From DATHZQ01 sp965216945 (GTDB taxonomy: Bacteria; Actinomycetota; Acidimicrobiia; Spongiisociales; UBA5794), in the NCBI GenBank assembly GCA_965216945.1, contig CBDCGU010000003.1, forward strand, positions 2,790,001-2,854,000: DNA of 64,000 bases, given 5' to 3'. The notes beneath the pieces are model-generated. The model saw only the letters and a list, made by a program, of their open reading frames with translations. It had not been told where the DNA came from and searched no databases. This document shows, one piece after another, positions 35,226 to 43,487 of the stretch (positions are counted from its first letter, which is position 1; every line of letters begins with the position of its first letter). A program made the translations under genes and the position numbers.

Positions 35226-35723
35226 TCAGACGAGTGGTGTCATCACGTCGACCAGCTGGTCGAGGACGGTGCTCCAGCCTTCGTGGAAGCCCATGTCTTC
35301 GTGTTGTTTTCGGGTGTCGATGTCGTTGTGGACCGCAATCGCCCGATACCGGGTTCCGCCGGTGTCGCTCGGCTGGAGTTCAATGATTGCCGTCATGGCC
35401 ACCTCGCCGGGTGTGGATGGGTTGGGTCGGTAGTCCGCTCCGAGCACCGACGTCCAGGAGAGCTTCTCGCCGGGGACGATCTCGAGATAGCAACCGACAT
35501 TGTCGAACTCCTCACCTTCCGGGGAGCGCATCACGCTTCGAAACACACCGCCGGGGCGGAGGTCGATCTCGGCCTCGGGGCACTCCCACGGCTTGGGCGT
35601 GAAGAACTGTTTGAGGAGCTCGGGCTCGGTCCAGGCTCGCCACACCAGCTCGGTGGGTACGTCGACATCTCGTTCGAGGACCAGGTCGAGTTCAGGGTCG
35701 ACGGGGTAGGGCGTGAAGGTCAT
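35226..35723 (-). CDS. SRPBCC (AHSA1-like) protein
   Basis: A 165-residue START-like protein of the Activator-of-Hsp90-ATPase 1 group. It begins LERDVDVPTELVWRAWTEPE and contains the PKPWECPEAEIDLRPGGVFR and GFHEGWSTVLDQLVDVM signatures. Start ATG at 35721-35723 follows gaaaggaac on the minus strand. The ATG overlaps the upstream ArsR-like stop by four bases. ArsR-SRPBCC pairs are common in actinobacteria; the SRPBCC partner has an unknown hydrophobic ligand. Confidence 0.9.
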   Translation of the reverse strand: MTFTPYPVDPELDLVLERDVDVPTELVWRAWTEPELLKQFFTPKPWECPEAEIDLRPGGVFRSVMRSPEGEEFDNVGCYLEIVPGEKLSWTSVLGADYRPNPSTPGEVAMTAIIELQPSDTGGTRYRAIAVHNDIDTRKQHEDMGFHEGWSTVLDQLVDVMTPLV

Positions 35724-36067
35724 TCTTTGTTCCTTTCTTGTTCGTGGATTCGGGTGACGAGCTCGTCGAGTTGGTCGAGGCGCTTCTCCCAACGCATCCG
35801 ATTGGCTGTGAGCCAGTCCGCAACCAGCTCGAGGCCATCGGGGTCGAGTGCGTAGATCCGGACCCGACCGTTCTTTGTTGAAGAGACCAGACCAACGTCA
35901 GCCAGGACGCCGAGATGTTGAAGGAACGACGGCAGGGCCATGTCGAACTCCTCGGCCAAGCTCGACGTCGACAACGGTCCGCCGGCCAGCCGCTCAACGA
36001 CGCGGCATCGAGTCGGGTCTGAGAGCGCTTGAAACACCCGGTGTGGCTCAACACGTTTATTAGGCAT
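35720..36067 (-). CDS. ArsR-family winged-helix repressor
   Basis: A 115-residue regulator. The HTH runs VFQALSDPTRCRVVERLAGG to DMALPSFLQHLGVLADVGLV, followed by wing residues VRIYALDP. No cysteine cluster for metals is visible, so it belongs to the non-metal ArsR branch. It is coupled to the SRPBCC gene and probably represses its own operon at the inverted repeat 36070-36100. Confidence 0.92.
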   Translation of the reverse strand: MPNKRVEPHRVFQALSDPTRCRVVERLAGGPLSTSSLAEEFDMALPSFLQHLGVLADVGLVSSTKNGRVRIYALDPDGLELVADWLTANRMRWEKRLDQLDELVTRIHEQERNKE

Positions 36068-36069
36068 CG

Positions 36070-36100
36070 ACCTAACTATAAGGCAGACGACTGGTTAGGT
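36070..36100. promoter_or_regulatory. inverted repeat upstream of ArsR operon
   Basis: ACCTAAC (36070-36076) and GTTAGGT (36094-36100) are perfect inverted arms 17 bases apart, just upstream of the ArsR start. AGGT and ACCT at 36097-36108 extend the symmetry. It is the likely autoregulatory operator. Confidence 0.55.
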
Positions 36101-36152
36101 CAATACCTCAGTATCGAGCTTGCGCAGTTCTGGCGACCGCCCGCTGGGACGT

Positions 36153-36298
36153 GTTCCCGTTGTTCGTCGAGGCGGAGCGGGCCGTCGAGCCGCGGTTGCT
36201 CCACCTCATCGAGCGTGTGAACCAAGAACTGGATCGGACGACCGCCGAGCGGCTGTCCTCCACGCTGCGCCAGGTGTTCCGGGCGGTGCCGAAGGAGC
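36153..36298 (+). pseudogene. duplicated fragment of the GHKL ATPase gene
   Basis: This 146-base stretch matches 33822-33967 in the ATPase gene with five mismatches by eye. It starts at GTTCCCGTTG and ends at GAAGGAGC. It carries no start and stops dead at an integrase remnant. It is a nonfunctional fragment produced by duplication or recombination across the tRNA-fMet locus. Confidence 0.9.
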
Positions 36299-36475
36299 CA
36301 TCGGTGTGGCGGACGTCGTGAAGACGAACCTTGGAACCTCGGCACAGGCGACGATCCGTTCGAAGGCTTGGGAGATGCAGTGGGGATCGATCGTGTTGCC
36401 GTCGACGTCGGCGAACACCCAGTTCTCCGAGTGAATGCCGCCAGCGGACCGTTCGGGGGCGAGGGACTCGGCGGC
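36299..36475 (-). pseudogene. tyrosine integrase C-terminal remnant
   Basis: On the minus strand ENWVFADVDGNTIDPHCISQ and AFERIVACAEVPR fit the region just before the HxxR box of actinophage-type integrases. A one-base deletion then shifts the frame; the next frame reads VRLHDVRHTDGS, the classic LHDxRHT box. The gene is cut off right there, where the ATPase fragment begins, so the catalytic Tyr is missing. Upstream boundary is approximate. Confidence 0.75.
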
Positions 36476-36485
36476 GTGAGCGAGA

Positions 36486-37208
36486 TCAGCCTGGTTGTGA
36501 GAGATGGGTGTCGAAGAAGTCGATGATGCGGTCCCGGGCGTCTTCGGCAGAGGGTTCGTGGTATGCGGTCGAGGCGAGCTTGCCGGAGACGAGGGCCCAG
36601 AGCGGGGTTTCTGCTCGGGCGTGGTCGTTGAGGAAGCCGTGCCCGGCTTCGTCGTACACCTTGACGTCGTGGGGGATGTCATTGGCTTCCATGGTGCGGG
36701 CCAGGCGTTCTGGGGCTTGGGCGAGGGTTCGGTCTTTTCGCCCGTAGCTGCCGACGATTGGACATGCTTCGGCGAGTAGCGTCATGGCATCGTCTGGAAC
36801 GTCTCCGTAGTTGACGCTCGAGGCCTGGTACTCGCCTTTGGCTGCGAGCAGGAGGGCAAACCCGCCTCCGAGGCAGAACCCGATGACTCCGATTCGGCCG
36901 GTGCAGTTCTGTTGAGCGCTGAGCCAGTCGTGAACGGTATCGAAGTCCTCGAACAGGTCTCCTTCCCGCCTTGTCATTTGACGCATGGCATCAAACATGC
37001 ACCGGATCCTGCCTCCCCAGTAGTAGAGGTCCGGGGCGACAGCCAGATAGCCTTCGCCTGCAAGCCAATCGGCCTGCTTCCTCAAGTCGCTGGTCATGCC
37101 GAGGGCGTCTGAGATCACGACCACGCCGGGCCAAGGCCCGTCTCCGGAAGGGGCCGACAGGTAGAGCGACATTTCTCCACGGGCGGCTTCAAGATTCAGG
37201 ATGGGCAT
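36486..37208 (-). CDS. dienelactone hydrolase family protein
   Basis: A 240-residue alpha/beta hydrolase starting ATG 37208 (MPILNLEAARGEMSLYLS). The nucleophile is Cys in GVIGFCLGGGFALLLA, as in dienelactone hydrolases; Asp in GSYGRKDRTL and His in AGHGFLNDHA complete the triad. It fits carboxymethylenebutenolidase-like enzymes of aromatic degradation, although many relatives have other esterase roles. Its 5' side abuts a dead ABC ATPase gene. Confidence 0.88.
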   Translation of the reverse strand: MPILNLEAARGEMSLYLSAPSGDGPWPGVVVISDALGMTSDLRKQADWLAGEGYLAVAPDLYYWGGRIRCMFDAMRQMTRREGDLFEDFDTVHDWLSAQQNCTGRIGVIGFCLGGGFALLLAAKGEYQASSVNYGDVPDDAMTLLAEACPIVGSYGRKDRTLAQAPERLARTMEANDIPHDVKVYDEAGHGFLNDHARAETPLWALVSGKLASTAYHEPSAEDARDRIIDFFDTHLSQPG

Positions 37209-37418
37209 ACGACAGCGTACGTCCTTGCCGCCGGGATCGTCATGCTGTTGTCGTCTCGCGGCCGAGGCGCCACCCAACAGGAGCAACTGTCGTCGTCTCG
37301 CCCTAGCCGTTGAGTCCGAGAAGACCAAGATCTCTTCTCGGCGGACCTCAGATGTCGCGTCGCCGACAGCAACGGTGTCGCGGTACGTTTTCCGTAGCCC
37401 CCCAGCCCAGACAACCAC
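37209..37418 (-). pseudogene. ABC transporter ATPase remnant (N-terminal)
   Basis: The minus-strand reading VVWAGGLRKTYRDTVAVGDA and SEVRREEILVF resembles the start of a daunorubicin-type ABC ATPase. The Walker A region then reads GLLGLNG, a stop, GETTTV in the next frame, where GPNGAGKTTT is expected, so the gene has a premature stop, a Lys-to-Glu change and a frameshift. A third frame gives traces ending GGKDVRC at the hydrolase start. The gene is dead. Confidence 0.7.
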
Positions 37419-37454
37419 TTCCCTTTGATTCGATGGGCTGCATTCGACGCTCCT

Positions 37455-37934
37455 TCACGGCGTCCAGGACCCGGCGAGGCCCAGCCATACGAGGACGACG
37501 TCGATGCCGATGCCCAAGAGGAGTTGGGGAGTGAAGAACGCGAGTAGGGCCACCGTCGAAACGATCGACGGCACGACCACGATCGTCGGCCACCAGTCGG
37601 CTGTAAACCCGACACCGGGGGCCGATAGACCAGCGAGAAGGTAGCCGATCACGATCACGGCGATGAGGGCCCAGCCGGCAATCCGGATCGTATTGGTGCT
37701 CAAGGTGAGGCCGGTGCTCATCCAAGATCGGCCCATGTCGAAGGGCCAGTCAGCCCCGTCGCCCATCGTGTGTGCGGGAACCGCGAAGAGGAGATGCACT
37801 GCACCGTGGCCCACGAGGAACGCGGCCAGGAGCCATCGGCCTGCGGTCATTTCGCGAGCCAACAGCCACCAGATCGCACCTCCAAATCCCGCAACCACAA
37901 TCGCCCACGGCAGGATCGAGCTGAGTGTCTTCAT
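37455..37934 (-). CDS. small membrane protein with four to five helices
   Basis: A 159-residue hydrophobic protein starting MKTLSSILPWAIVVAGFGGA. Helices include LLAAFLVGHGAVHLLFAVPA, IAGWALIAVIVIGYLLAGLS and IVSTVALLAFFTPQLLLGIG. I cannot assign a named family; a His-containing VGHGAVH motif is noticeable. Its ATG overlaps the TetR stop by four bases, so it is in one operon under that regulator. Confidence 0.8.
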   Translation of the reverse strand: MKTLSSILPWAIVVAGFGGAIWWLLAREMTAGRWLLAAFLVGHGAVHLLFAVPAHTMGDGADWPFDMGRSWMSTGLTLSTNTIRIAGWALIAVIVIGYLLAGLSAPGVGFTADWWPTIVVVPSIVSTVALLAFFTPQLLLGIGIDVVLVWLGLAGSWTP

Positions 37935-38515
37935 CTTTGGTCCTTTCTCTGCGTGAGCCCGTACCCGTCCATCACGGCGCGGAGAGTGCGTCGGAAGGTG
38001 ACGTCTCTCCAATCGCCGAGACGTTCAGCGAGCTCTGGGAGAAACCTTCCCCAGTCGTCCTTGACGGCCGGGGACCCAAGTAGCGAGTAGCCGATCGTGA
38101 AAGCTGTCAGGGACTGATAGAGCTCAACCGCCGTGTCGAGATCGAGGCCCCGGTCGATCAAATACTCGAGACCCGTGGTGGCAGATTGGTCAGTCCTTCG
38201 GGTGGCGAGGGGAAGCATGTTCGGGTGAGCCGTCAGAACACGCCGATACTCGGTGAAGATCGCCTCGAACATCGCCGACGGTTCATCCGGCAGGGGGTCG
38301 GCGAACCTCATCTCCGACCGCATCCGATCCACCGTCAGATCCAGTAGCGCTTCCTTGTTGGGCACATGGCGGTAGAGCATCATCGGGTCCACGCCGAGCG
38401 CAGCTCCCAGCTTCCGCATCGTCAGAGCCTCCAAGCCTTCTTCGTCCACGATGCGCAGCGCTGCGTCCAGGATCTCATCACGGGTCAACGGCCGGGATCG
38501 CTTGCGCCGGGTCAT
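37931..38515 (-). CDS. TetR-family regulator
   Basis: A 194-residue protein starting MTRRKRSRPLTRDEILDAAL. The HTH is LTMRKLGAALGVDPMMLYRHVPNKEALLD (given here in part: LGVDPMMLYRHVPNKEALLD). The C-terminal domain is TetR_C-like with the usual ligand pocket, PNMLPLATRRT. It is coupled to the membrane protein gene and sits next to a perfect palindromic operator; it would repress both its own operon and the divergent pair starting at 38577. Confidence 0.9.
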   Translation of the reverse strand: MTRRKRSRPLTRDEILDAALRIVDEEGLEALTMRKLGAALGVDPMMLYRHVPNKEALLDLTVDRMRSEMRFADPLPDEPSAMFEAIFTEYRRVLTAHPNMLPLATRRTDQSATTGLEYLIDRGLDLDTAVELYQSLTAFTIGYSLLGSPAVKDDWGRFLPELAERLGDWRDVTFRRTLRAVMDGYGLTQRKDQR

Positions 38516-38546
38516 CCCCTTCGTCCTTTCGTCTCTCACTACACCA

Positions 38547-38565
38547 TAGTCTACAGCATAGACTA
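38547..38565. promoter_or_regulatory. palindromic TetR operator
   Basis: TAGTCTA-CAGCA-TAGACTA is a perfect 7-bp inverted repeat 31 bases upstream of the TetR start and 12 bases before the divergent ATG. It could control both directions. Confidence 0.7.
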
Positions 38566-38576
38566 CACAGTAGTCA

Positions 38577-38978
38577 ATGGCCACATATGATACCGCGGTG
38601 ACTGTGGCGAGTGTTCGTCGAGGTGAGCTTTCGTCGGTGTGGTGGACCCTTCAGGGTCCGCCAAGTCGGCCCTTCCTCGTCGTGCAACGCAACGTGGTCC
38701 GTGACTATCTCGATGTTGTCGGGTTGTCCGAGCATCTCGGACTCGACACCGCAGTCGAGATCCTCTCCGACATCGACTCCTACTACGCAGACCGATCCGG
38801 CGAAGAAGGGTCGGTGCTGACGTCCCTCGTCATTGCCCTGGCTGATCCGGACCCGCGTGACCCGGATGTGATCGACGAGCTGACTCGTTACAAGAACCTC
38901 GACGAGCGCTACCACGATTGGGGGACCGTTGTGAAGATCTGTCAATCACTCGCACTTCGGCTGAGTGGAGCCGCCTGA
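38577..38978 (+). CDS. hypothetical protein, first gene of a coupled pair
   Basis: A 133-residue acidic protein I do not recognise. It has no signal or membrane segment. It contains SVWWTLQGPPSRPFLVVQRN early, then a helical acidic region (YLDVVGLSEHLGLDTAVEIL) and a charged end. Its stop overlaps the start of the HTH gene by one base (TGATG). Divergent from a TetR gene across an operator. Pairs of a small unknown and a XRE-like regulator often are toxin-antitoxin or phage-regulatory modules; here this is only suggestion. Confidence 0.65.
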   Translation: MATYDTAVTVASVRRGELSSVWWTLQGPPSRPFLVVQRNVVRDYLDVVGLSEHLGLDTAVEILSDIDSYYADRSGEEGSVLTSLVIALADPDPRDPDVIDELTRYKNLDERYHDWGTVVKICQSLALRLSGAA

Positions 38979-39493
38979 TGCCGGTTGCGTTTCGAAACGT
39001 CGACGCCTCGCCTGAGGACGATGTCCGCACCTGGCCATACGAGGCGCTGGTCACCGTCATCGATCGCGGGCTCGTCGGAGACTGGCAGCCGATCTTCGCC
39101 GAGATTCGACGGTCACCATGGGGAAAGGTGGCACGTCGATTGGAGAGATACCTCTCCTACCGGGAACGAGACGGTGTGACCGCGCTCTTTGATCTTGCGA
39201 TCGAGCACGCACGCAGACGAGTCGAGGAGGCAGATCGAGCCGAAGTCGCCGCCCGGGTTCAAGAGGCAGTGGCCGAACCCGGTCTGACGAACGCCGAGTT
39301 CGCCCATCTCATTGGAACAAGCGCATCGCGGCTGAGTACGTACCTCAGCGGCAAAGTCACCCCATCAGCCGCAATGCTGGTGAGAATCGAGCGCGCCGCT
39401 CATATGGTCAAGGCGCAACCTGGCGGGGTCGGATCCCGTCGCTCCCCCGATCGAAGACCTGGGGGATCAGCAGGGCGAGCGGCTACCGACTGA
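38978..39493 (+). CDS. XRE-type HTH protein
   Basis: A 171-residue protein. The N-terminal half (RTWPYEALVTVIDRGLVGDW) is a helical domain unknown to me; the C-terminal HTH is LTNAEFAHLIGTSASRLSTY with the recognition turn GTSASRLSTYLSGKV. The tail is Arg/Gly-rich. ATG 38978 is chosen for the coupling with the upstream gene. It likely regulates its own operon or acts as the DNA-binding half of a small module. Confidence 0.75.
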   Translation: MPVAFRNVDASPEDDVRTWPYEALVTVIDRGLVGDWQPIFAEIRRSPWGKVARRLERYLSYRERDGVTALFDLAIEHARRRVEEADRAEVAARVQEAVAEPGLTNAEFAHLIGTSASRLSTYLSGKVTPSAAMLVRIERAAHMVKAQPGGVGSRRSPDRRPGGSAGRAATD

Positions 39494-39553
39494 CGCGCCA
39501 CGGCCGCCCGCGGTCGAGCGGCCCGGTGGGTCGGCGATCTAGTCTTGGCCGGC

Positions 39554-41026
39554 ATGTCACCGACGCACTCCGTCCCGCTTCAGTCGGCCGCGGGTCGCTG
39601 GATCCTGGCGGCTGCGGTTTCGATCACGGCGGCCGAGTTTCTGAGCGGAATCTCGCTCAACGTCGCGTTGCCGGCGGTGGGGGAGGCATTCGAAACCGAC
39701 GTCGCCGGCCTCCAGTGGCTGGCGAACGGATACCTTCTTACCCTCGCTGCGCTGACTCTCGTCGGCGGGGCGATGGCAGACCGCTTCGGGAGACGTCGCG
39801 TTGTTCTCATCGGCACGGTGTGGTTTGGCGTCTCGACGATCGCAGTCGCCCTTGCGCCGACGCTCGAGTTTTTGATCGTCATGCGTGTGGTGCAGGGCAT
39901 CGGCGCCGCCATCCTGACACCAACTGCGCTGGCGATCATCGAGGTGAGCATCGAACCGGACCACCGGGCACGGGCCATCGGGTTGTGGTCCGGTCTCTCC
40001 GGCCTCGCCGTCGCCATCGGACCGGCGATCGCAGGGGCGCTCGTCGACGGGGTCGGCTGGCAGGGGGCCTTTCTCATCCCGGTGCCTCTGGTGCTCGTCG
40101 TGGCCTACGTCGCCCTCACTCATCTCGAGGAGACGCGCGACGAGACTGCGCATGGCCGAGTGGATGTCGGAGGCGCAGCTGCGGTCGTGGTCGGTCTCGG
40201 TGCTCTCACCTATGCCCTCATCGTGAGTGCCGACGAGGGGTGGGGTGCGTCTCAGGTCGTCATCGGGTTGATCGTCGCGTTGGTCGCTCTGGCGGCGTTC
40301 GTGATGATCGAACGGCGCGCGGAATCGCCCATGGTTCCGCTCGACATGTTCGCCAACCCCCAACTGTCCGCCGCCAACGCCGTGACATTCATCCAATACA
40401 CCAGCGTGGGGGTGGTCTTCTGGCTCGTGGTGATCCAGTTGCAGGAAACAGTCGGCTACTCGGCCTTCCAAACCGGGCTGGCCTTCATCCCGGTGACGAT
40501 ATTCATGTTCCTGCTGGGATCTCGGTCGGGTCAGTTCGCCCAGGACCACGGGCCGCGAACTCAGATGCTCGTCGGGGCGGTTCTGTTCGCAGCCGGTCAG
40601 TTCCTCCTCGTCGGGCTGACGGAGGGGGCCAACTACGTGACCCAGGTTCTGCCTGGCGTTGTGTTGCTCGGGCTCGGTCTCGCCGTTTTCGTCCCGCCCA
40701 TCACAGCTTGGGCACTGGCGGCTGCCACCGAAGACCACGCCGGTGTTGCCGCCGGCGTCAACACTGCGGTCGCCGGGATCGCCGAGCTCATGTCGGTCGC
40801 AGCTCTCCCTCTCATCGCCGGCATCAGCGGCGGCGCCATTGCCCAAATAGGCCTGGGATTCGACCGAGCGATGGTCGTGTCCGGGGTGCTGTCCGTGATC
40901 GGCGGGGCAATCGCATGGCTCTCCATCGACAATGCGATCCTCGAGCACGACCCCGATCGGCACGCGGAGACAGAGTGGGACACGATTGTCCGGGCTGTGC
41001 GATTCATCAGGTGTCGGGTGCGCTGA
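39554..41026 (+). CDS. MFS drug-efflux transporter, DHA2 type (14 helices)
   Basis: A 490-residue major-facilitator protein with about 14 helices. The first helix pair ends GGAMADRFGRRRVVLIGT, the motif-A loop; ILTPTALAIIEVSIEPDHRA and GIGPAIAGALVD-like segments follow (here AIGPAIAGALVDGVGWQGAF, the motif-C region of drug:H+ antiporters). ATG 39554 is preferred over TTG 39545; no strong Shine-Dalgarno site precedes either. It stands between the HTH pair and a TetR gene but is not clearly their target. Confidence 0.88.
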   Translation: MSPTHSVPLQSAAGRWILAAAVSITAAEFLSGISLNVALPAVGEAFETDVAGLQWLANGYLLTLAALTLVGGAMADRFGRRRVVLIGTVWFGVSTIAVALAPTLEFLIVMRVVQGIGAAILTPTALAIIEVSIEPDHRARAIGLWSGLSGLAVAIGPAIAGALVDGVGWQGAFLIPVPLVLVVAYVALTHLEETRDETAHGRVDVGGAAAVVVGLGALTYALIVSADEGWGASQVVIGLIVALVALAAFVMIERRAESPMVPLDMFANPQLSAANAVTFIQYTSVGVVFWLVVIQLQETVGYSAFQTGLAFIPVTIFMFLLGSRSGQFAQDHGPRTQMLVGAVLFAAGQFLLVGLTEGANYVTQVLPGVVLLGLGLAVFVPPITAWALAAATEDHAGVAAGVNTAVAGIAELMSVAALPLIAGISGGAIAQIGLGFDRAMVVSGVLSVIGGAIAWLSIDNAILEHDPDRHAETEWDTIVRAVRFIRCRVR

Positions 41027-41267
41027 CGGGTCTTCCGCCGGGCCTTGTCGACTTCGGGGAAGAAGGCGGGCCAGAACCGCCACCCATGCCATGGCGACGC
41101 CGAAGACGATCCACTCGAGAAACCCGGACCCACGGCCCGAAGGACGCAGAGTCGGATCCCGCCGCCGCAGTGCACCAAAGCCGTTGTGCGAGGGATTTCA
41201 CCGCGTTCGGAGTCCGGTGAGCCAACCCATCGCCGCGCAGGACGCAGCGCCGTTGGCCGCGGTGTCC

Positions 41268-41918
41268 TCATCGGTCGGCGAGGGCTTCGATACCGTCCAA
41301 GAGCAGGTCGAGCCCGACATCGAACTGGGCGCCGAAGTCGTAGCCGGGCTGAAGGACGTGCTCGACGACCAACTCGGTCATGTACGGGTACTGCCCTCGA
41401 GTGATCTCGGCGAGCACGGGCTCTGGCAACTCGATGCCGGATTCCGCCCCGTCGAACTGCAAGGCCGTCTCCTGGAGCGCAAAGCCGTACACGTAGGAGT
41501 CGATCAGGGCTATGGCCAGGGCCACGATCCGGATCGGGAGCCCGCCGGACCGCAGCGTTCCGATCACTGCCTCCTGGTGCCGGAGCAGGGCGGGGCCCGG
41601 GTTCGTGCCGGCGTCGAGTAGCCCGATGGCCCAGGGGTGTCGCACGAGCGTCTGGCGAACCGATGAGGCGCGCCGCCGTGTCTCCGCTCGCCAGTCGCCG
41701 CCGACGACCGGCAGCACCATCTCGGCGAACACCACGTCGACGATTCCGTCGATGAGGTCGTCCTTGTCGGCAACGTGGTTGTAGAGCGACATCGGTGTGA
41801 CGTCGAGGTCGGCGGCCAGGCGCCGCATCGTGAGTGCGCTGATGCCCTCCCGGTCGGCGATGCCGACTGCGGCCTCCATCACCCGCCCTCGGTTCAAGGG
41901 GATGCGCTCTTCGCTCAT
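41268..41918 (-). CDS. TetR-family regulator (paralogue of 52222-52911)
   Basis: A 216-residue regulator starting MSEERIPLNRGRVMEAAVGI. The HTH is LTMRRLAADLDVTPMSLYNH. The C-terminal domain has LLDAGTNPGPALLRHQEAVI and the DSYVYGFALQETAL segment of TetR_C_1. Close kin of the protein at 52222-52911, which shares LTMRRLGAELGVEAMSLYKH and LDSYVYGHVIQE. It faces a DUF4386-like gene across two TACTAAGTA sites. Confidence 0.9.
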   Translation of the reverse strand: MSEERIPLNRGRVMEAAVGIADREGISALTMRRLAADLDVTPMSLYNHVADKDDLIDGIVDVVFAEMVLPVVGGDWRAETRRRASSVRQTLVRHPWAIGLLDAGTNPGPALLRHQEAVIGTLRSGGLPIRIVALAIALIDSYVYGFALQETALQFDGAESGIELPEPVLAEITRGQYPYMTELVVEHVLQPGYDFGAQFDVGLDLLLDGIEALADR

Positions 41919-41926
41919 ACGCCCTA

Positions 41927-41948
41927 TACTAAGTATGTATACTAAGTA
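41927..41948. promoter_or_regulatory. paired TACTAAGTA operator sites
   Basis: Two TACTAAGTA copies, each itself an inverted repeat, occur at 41927-41935 and 41940-41948, thirteen bases apart, between the divergent TetR and DUF4386-like genes. The same 9-mer twice marks the other TetR-controlled gap at 52923-52951. Confidence 0.7.
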
Positions 41949-41975
41949 CATGCAGCTCAAACCAGGAGGCACGAG

Positions 41976-42743
41976 ATGACGACGATCGATAGGGCGATGC
42001 GAGTGAGAACCGCGAGGTGGACGGGGGTGTTCTACCTCGTCCTTGCGCTCGCCGGCCTCGTCGGGTTTCTCTTCGTGCGGACCGAGCTCTACGTTGCCGA
42101 TGACGCGGCCGCCACGCTGGCCAATCTCGTCGACCGCTCCTCCCTGGCTCGGCTCGGGATAGCCGCAGACCTGACGGTCGTCCTGGCCCAGGCGCTGGCT
42201 GCCGTGTGGTTCTTCAAGCTGTTTCGCGATGCGCACGGGCTCGCCGCCGGGTCGATCGCAGCATTCGGTCTTGTCAACGCGGCCGCCATCCTGGCGGCGA
42301 CCGCCTTCTCGGCATCGGCACTCGCGGTCGCTGGCGACGTTGCCCTGGCCCCGGGGGGCGATCAGGCTTCCACCGCCCAACTGCTCTATCAGATCAACGG
42401 AGCGCTCTGGGACATCGGCGGGATGTTCTTCGGTCTCTGGCTCTTCCCGATGGGCTATGCGGTCCTCACGTCAGGGTTGATGCCGAGGATGCTCGGCTGG
42501 GTGCTGATGGCCGGAGCCGCCGGCTATGTGCTCAACACCTACCTCCTGCAACTCGCCCCGGACGCTCCGGCCGCCGTCGACGGATTGCTCGTCGGCGTGG
42601 CCACGATCGGGGAGTTCTGGATGATCGGGTACCTCCTCTTCATCGGAGTACGGCGGGGCCGGGACCAAGCGGCGACCGCCGACCGGACCAGCCGACGGAT
42701 GCGTTCAACCACCGGCCAGCACCGGGAAGAGGTCCCTGCTTGA
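41976..42743 (+). CDS. DUF4386-like membrane protein
   Basis: A 255-residue integral membrane protein. It begins RTARWTGVFYLVLALAGLVG and has about six helices, with LWDIGGMFFGLWLFPMGYAV near residue 150, the DUF4386 signature. Function unknown; such proteins often sit beside TetR regulators as here. A good ribosome-binding site, ccaggaggc, precedes the ATG. The C-terminal 30 residues are polar and Arg-rich. Confidence 0.85.
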   Translation: MTTIDRAMRVRTARWTGVFYLVLALAGLVGFLFVRTELYVADDAAATLANLVDRSSLARLGIAADLTVVLAQALAAVWFFKLFRDAHGLAAGSIAAFGLVNAAAILAATAFSASALAVAGDVALAPGGDQASTAQLLYQINGALWDIGGMFFGLWLFPMGYAVLTSGLMPRMLGWVLMAGAAGYVLNTYLLQLAPDAPAAVDGLLVGVATIGEFWMIGYLLFIGVRRGRDQAATADRTSRRMRSTTGQHREEVPA

Positions 42744-42887
42744 TGCGGACCGGCAGCGTCAGGCTCCGATGACCGGAAGTTGCCCGGAATCCGTGAGCTC
42801 GACGCCCCCAAGCGTCAGGGGACAAAGCAACAGCGTGTTGTCCTTCCGGATTCGATCGTCAGCTGTGTTCTGTTCTTCTCTTTGAGG

Positions 42888-43421
42888 TCAACCGGGTCCG
42901 GTCGAGGACTGCTTCCACATCTGAATGAACCGCTCGAGTGAGCGTGTCGCATCCTGAGCGTCTCCCTTGGCAAGGACGTCGATCAGCAGACCGCGCGATA
43001 CCGCCACTCCGAGGCGAAGGAGGTCCTCGTCGGTATCGGCTCCGATCGAGGCGGCGACCTCGGTACCGAGATCGAGCCAAGGGTCGGTGAGACCCTCTCC
43101 GCCCGTGAGTGCCACACACTCGAAGAACAGCCGGATGAATGGGCGCAGTTCGGGAGACGACACTTGCTCCCACAACATGCGAATCAACTCGGCGGCATCG
43201 TCGGATCTCGATGCCATGTCGATGAGTGCCTCTCGCTGCTCAGCCTCGACTCGTTCGACGATTGCTTGGACGAGACCGGTCCTGGACCCGAAGTGGTAGA
43301 GCAGCATGCGATGGCTGCTCCCGACCGCGTCAGCCAAGTCGCGCAAGCTGCGATCGGCCAGACCGTGGGCGGCGGCCTCTGCCATCAGACGGGAGAGGAG
43401 GTCGGTGCGTGGATCGATCAT
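42888..43421 (-). CDS. TetR-family regulator
   Basis: A 177-residue regulator starting ATG 43421 (MIDPRTDLLSRLMAEAAAHG). The HTH is RSLRDLADAVGSSHRMLLYH, followed by FGSRTGLVQAIVERVEA. The frame runs upstream without a stop but the extra sequence is antisense to the neighbouring SRPBCC gene and is not coding. It faces that gene across a GGTACA/TGTACC palindrome. Confidence 0.88.
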   Translation of the reverse strand: MIDPRTDLLSRLMAEAAAHGLADRSLRDLADAVGSSHRMLLYHFGSRTGLVQAIVERVEAEQREALIDMASRSDDAAELIRMLWEQVSSPELRPFIRLFFECVALTGGEGLTDPWLDLGTEVAASIGADTDEDLLRLGVAVSRGLLIDVLAKGDAQDATRSLERFIQMWKQSSTGPG

Positions 43422-43452
43422 GAGGGCACAGTAGACGCCCTTTGAACCATGT

Positions 43453-43467
43453 GGTACATTTTGTACC
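43453..43467. promoter_or_regulatory. GGTACA-TTT-TGTACC palindrome
   Basis: A perfect 6-bp inverted repeat lies between the divergent TetR and SRPBCC genes; a further GGTACA half-site follows at 43472-43477. Likely TetR operator. Confidence 0.65.
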
Positions 43468-43487
43468 GTCTGGTACAAGGAGTCGAG

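Noticed and set aside
41027..41267. Minus-strand small membrane protein, reading GFLEWIVFGVAMAWVAVLAR
   Set aside because: The stretch is hydrophobic but has no start or ribosome-binding site in frame; left out.
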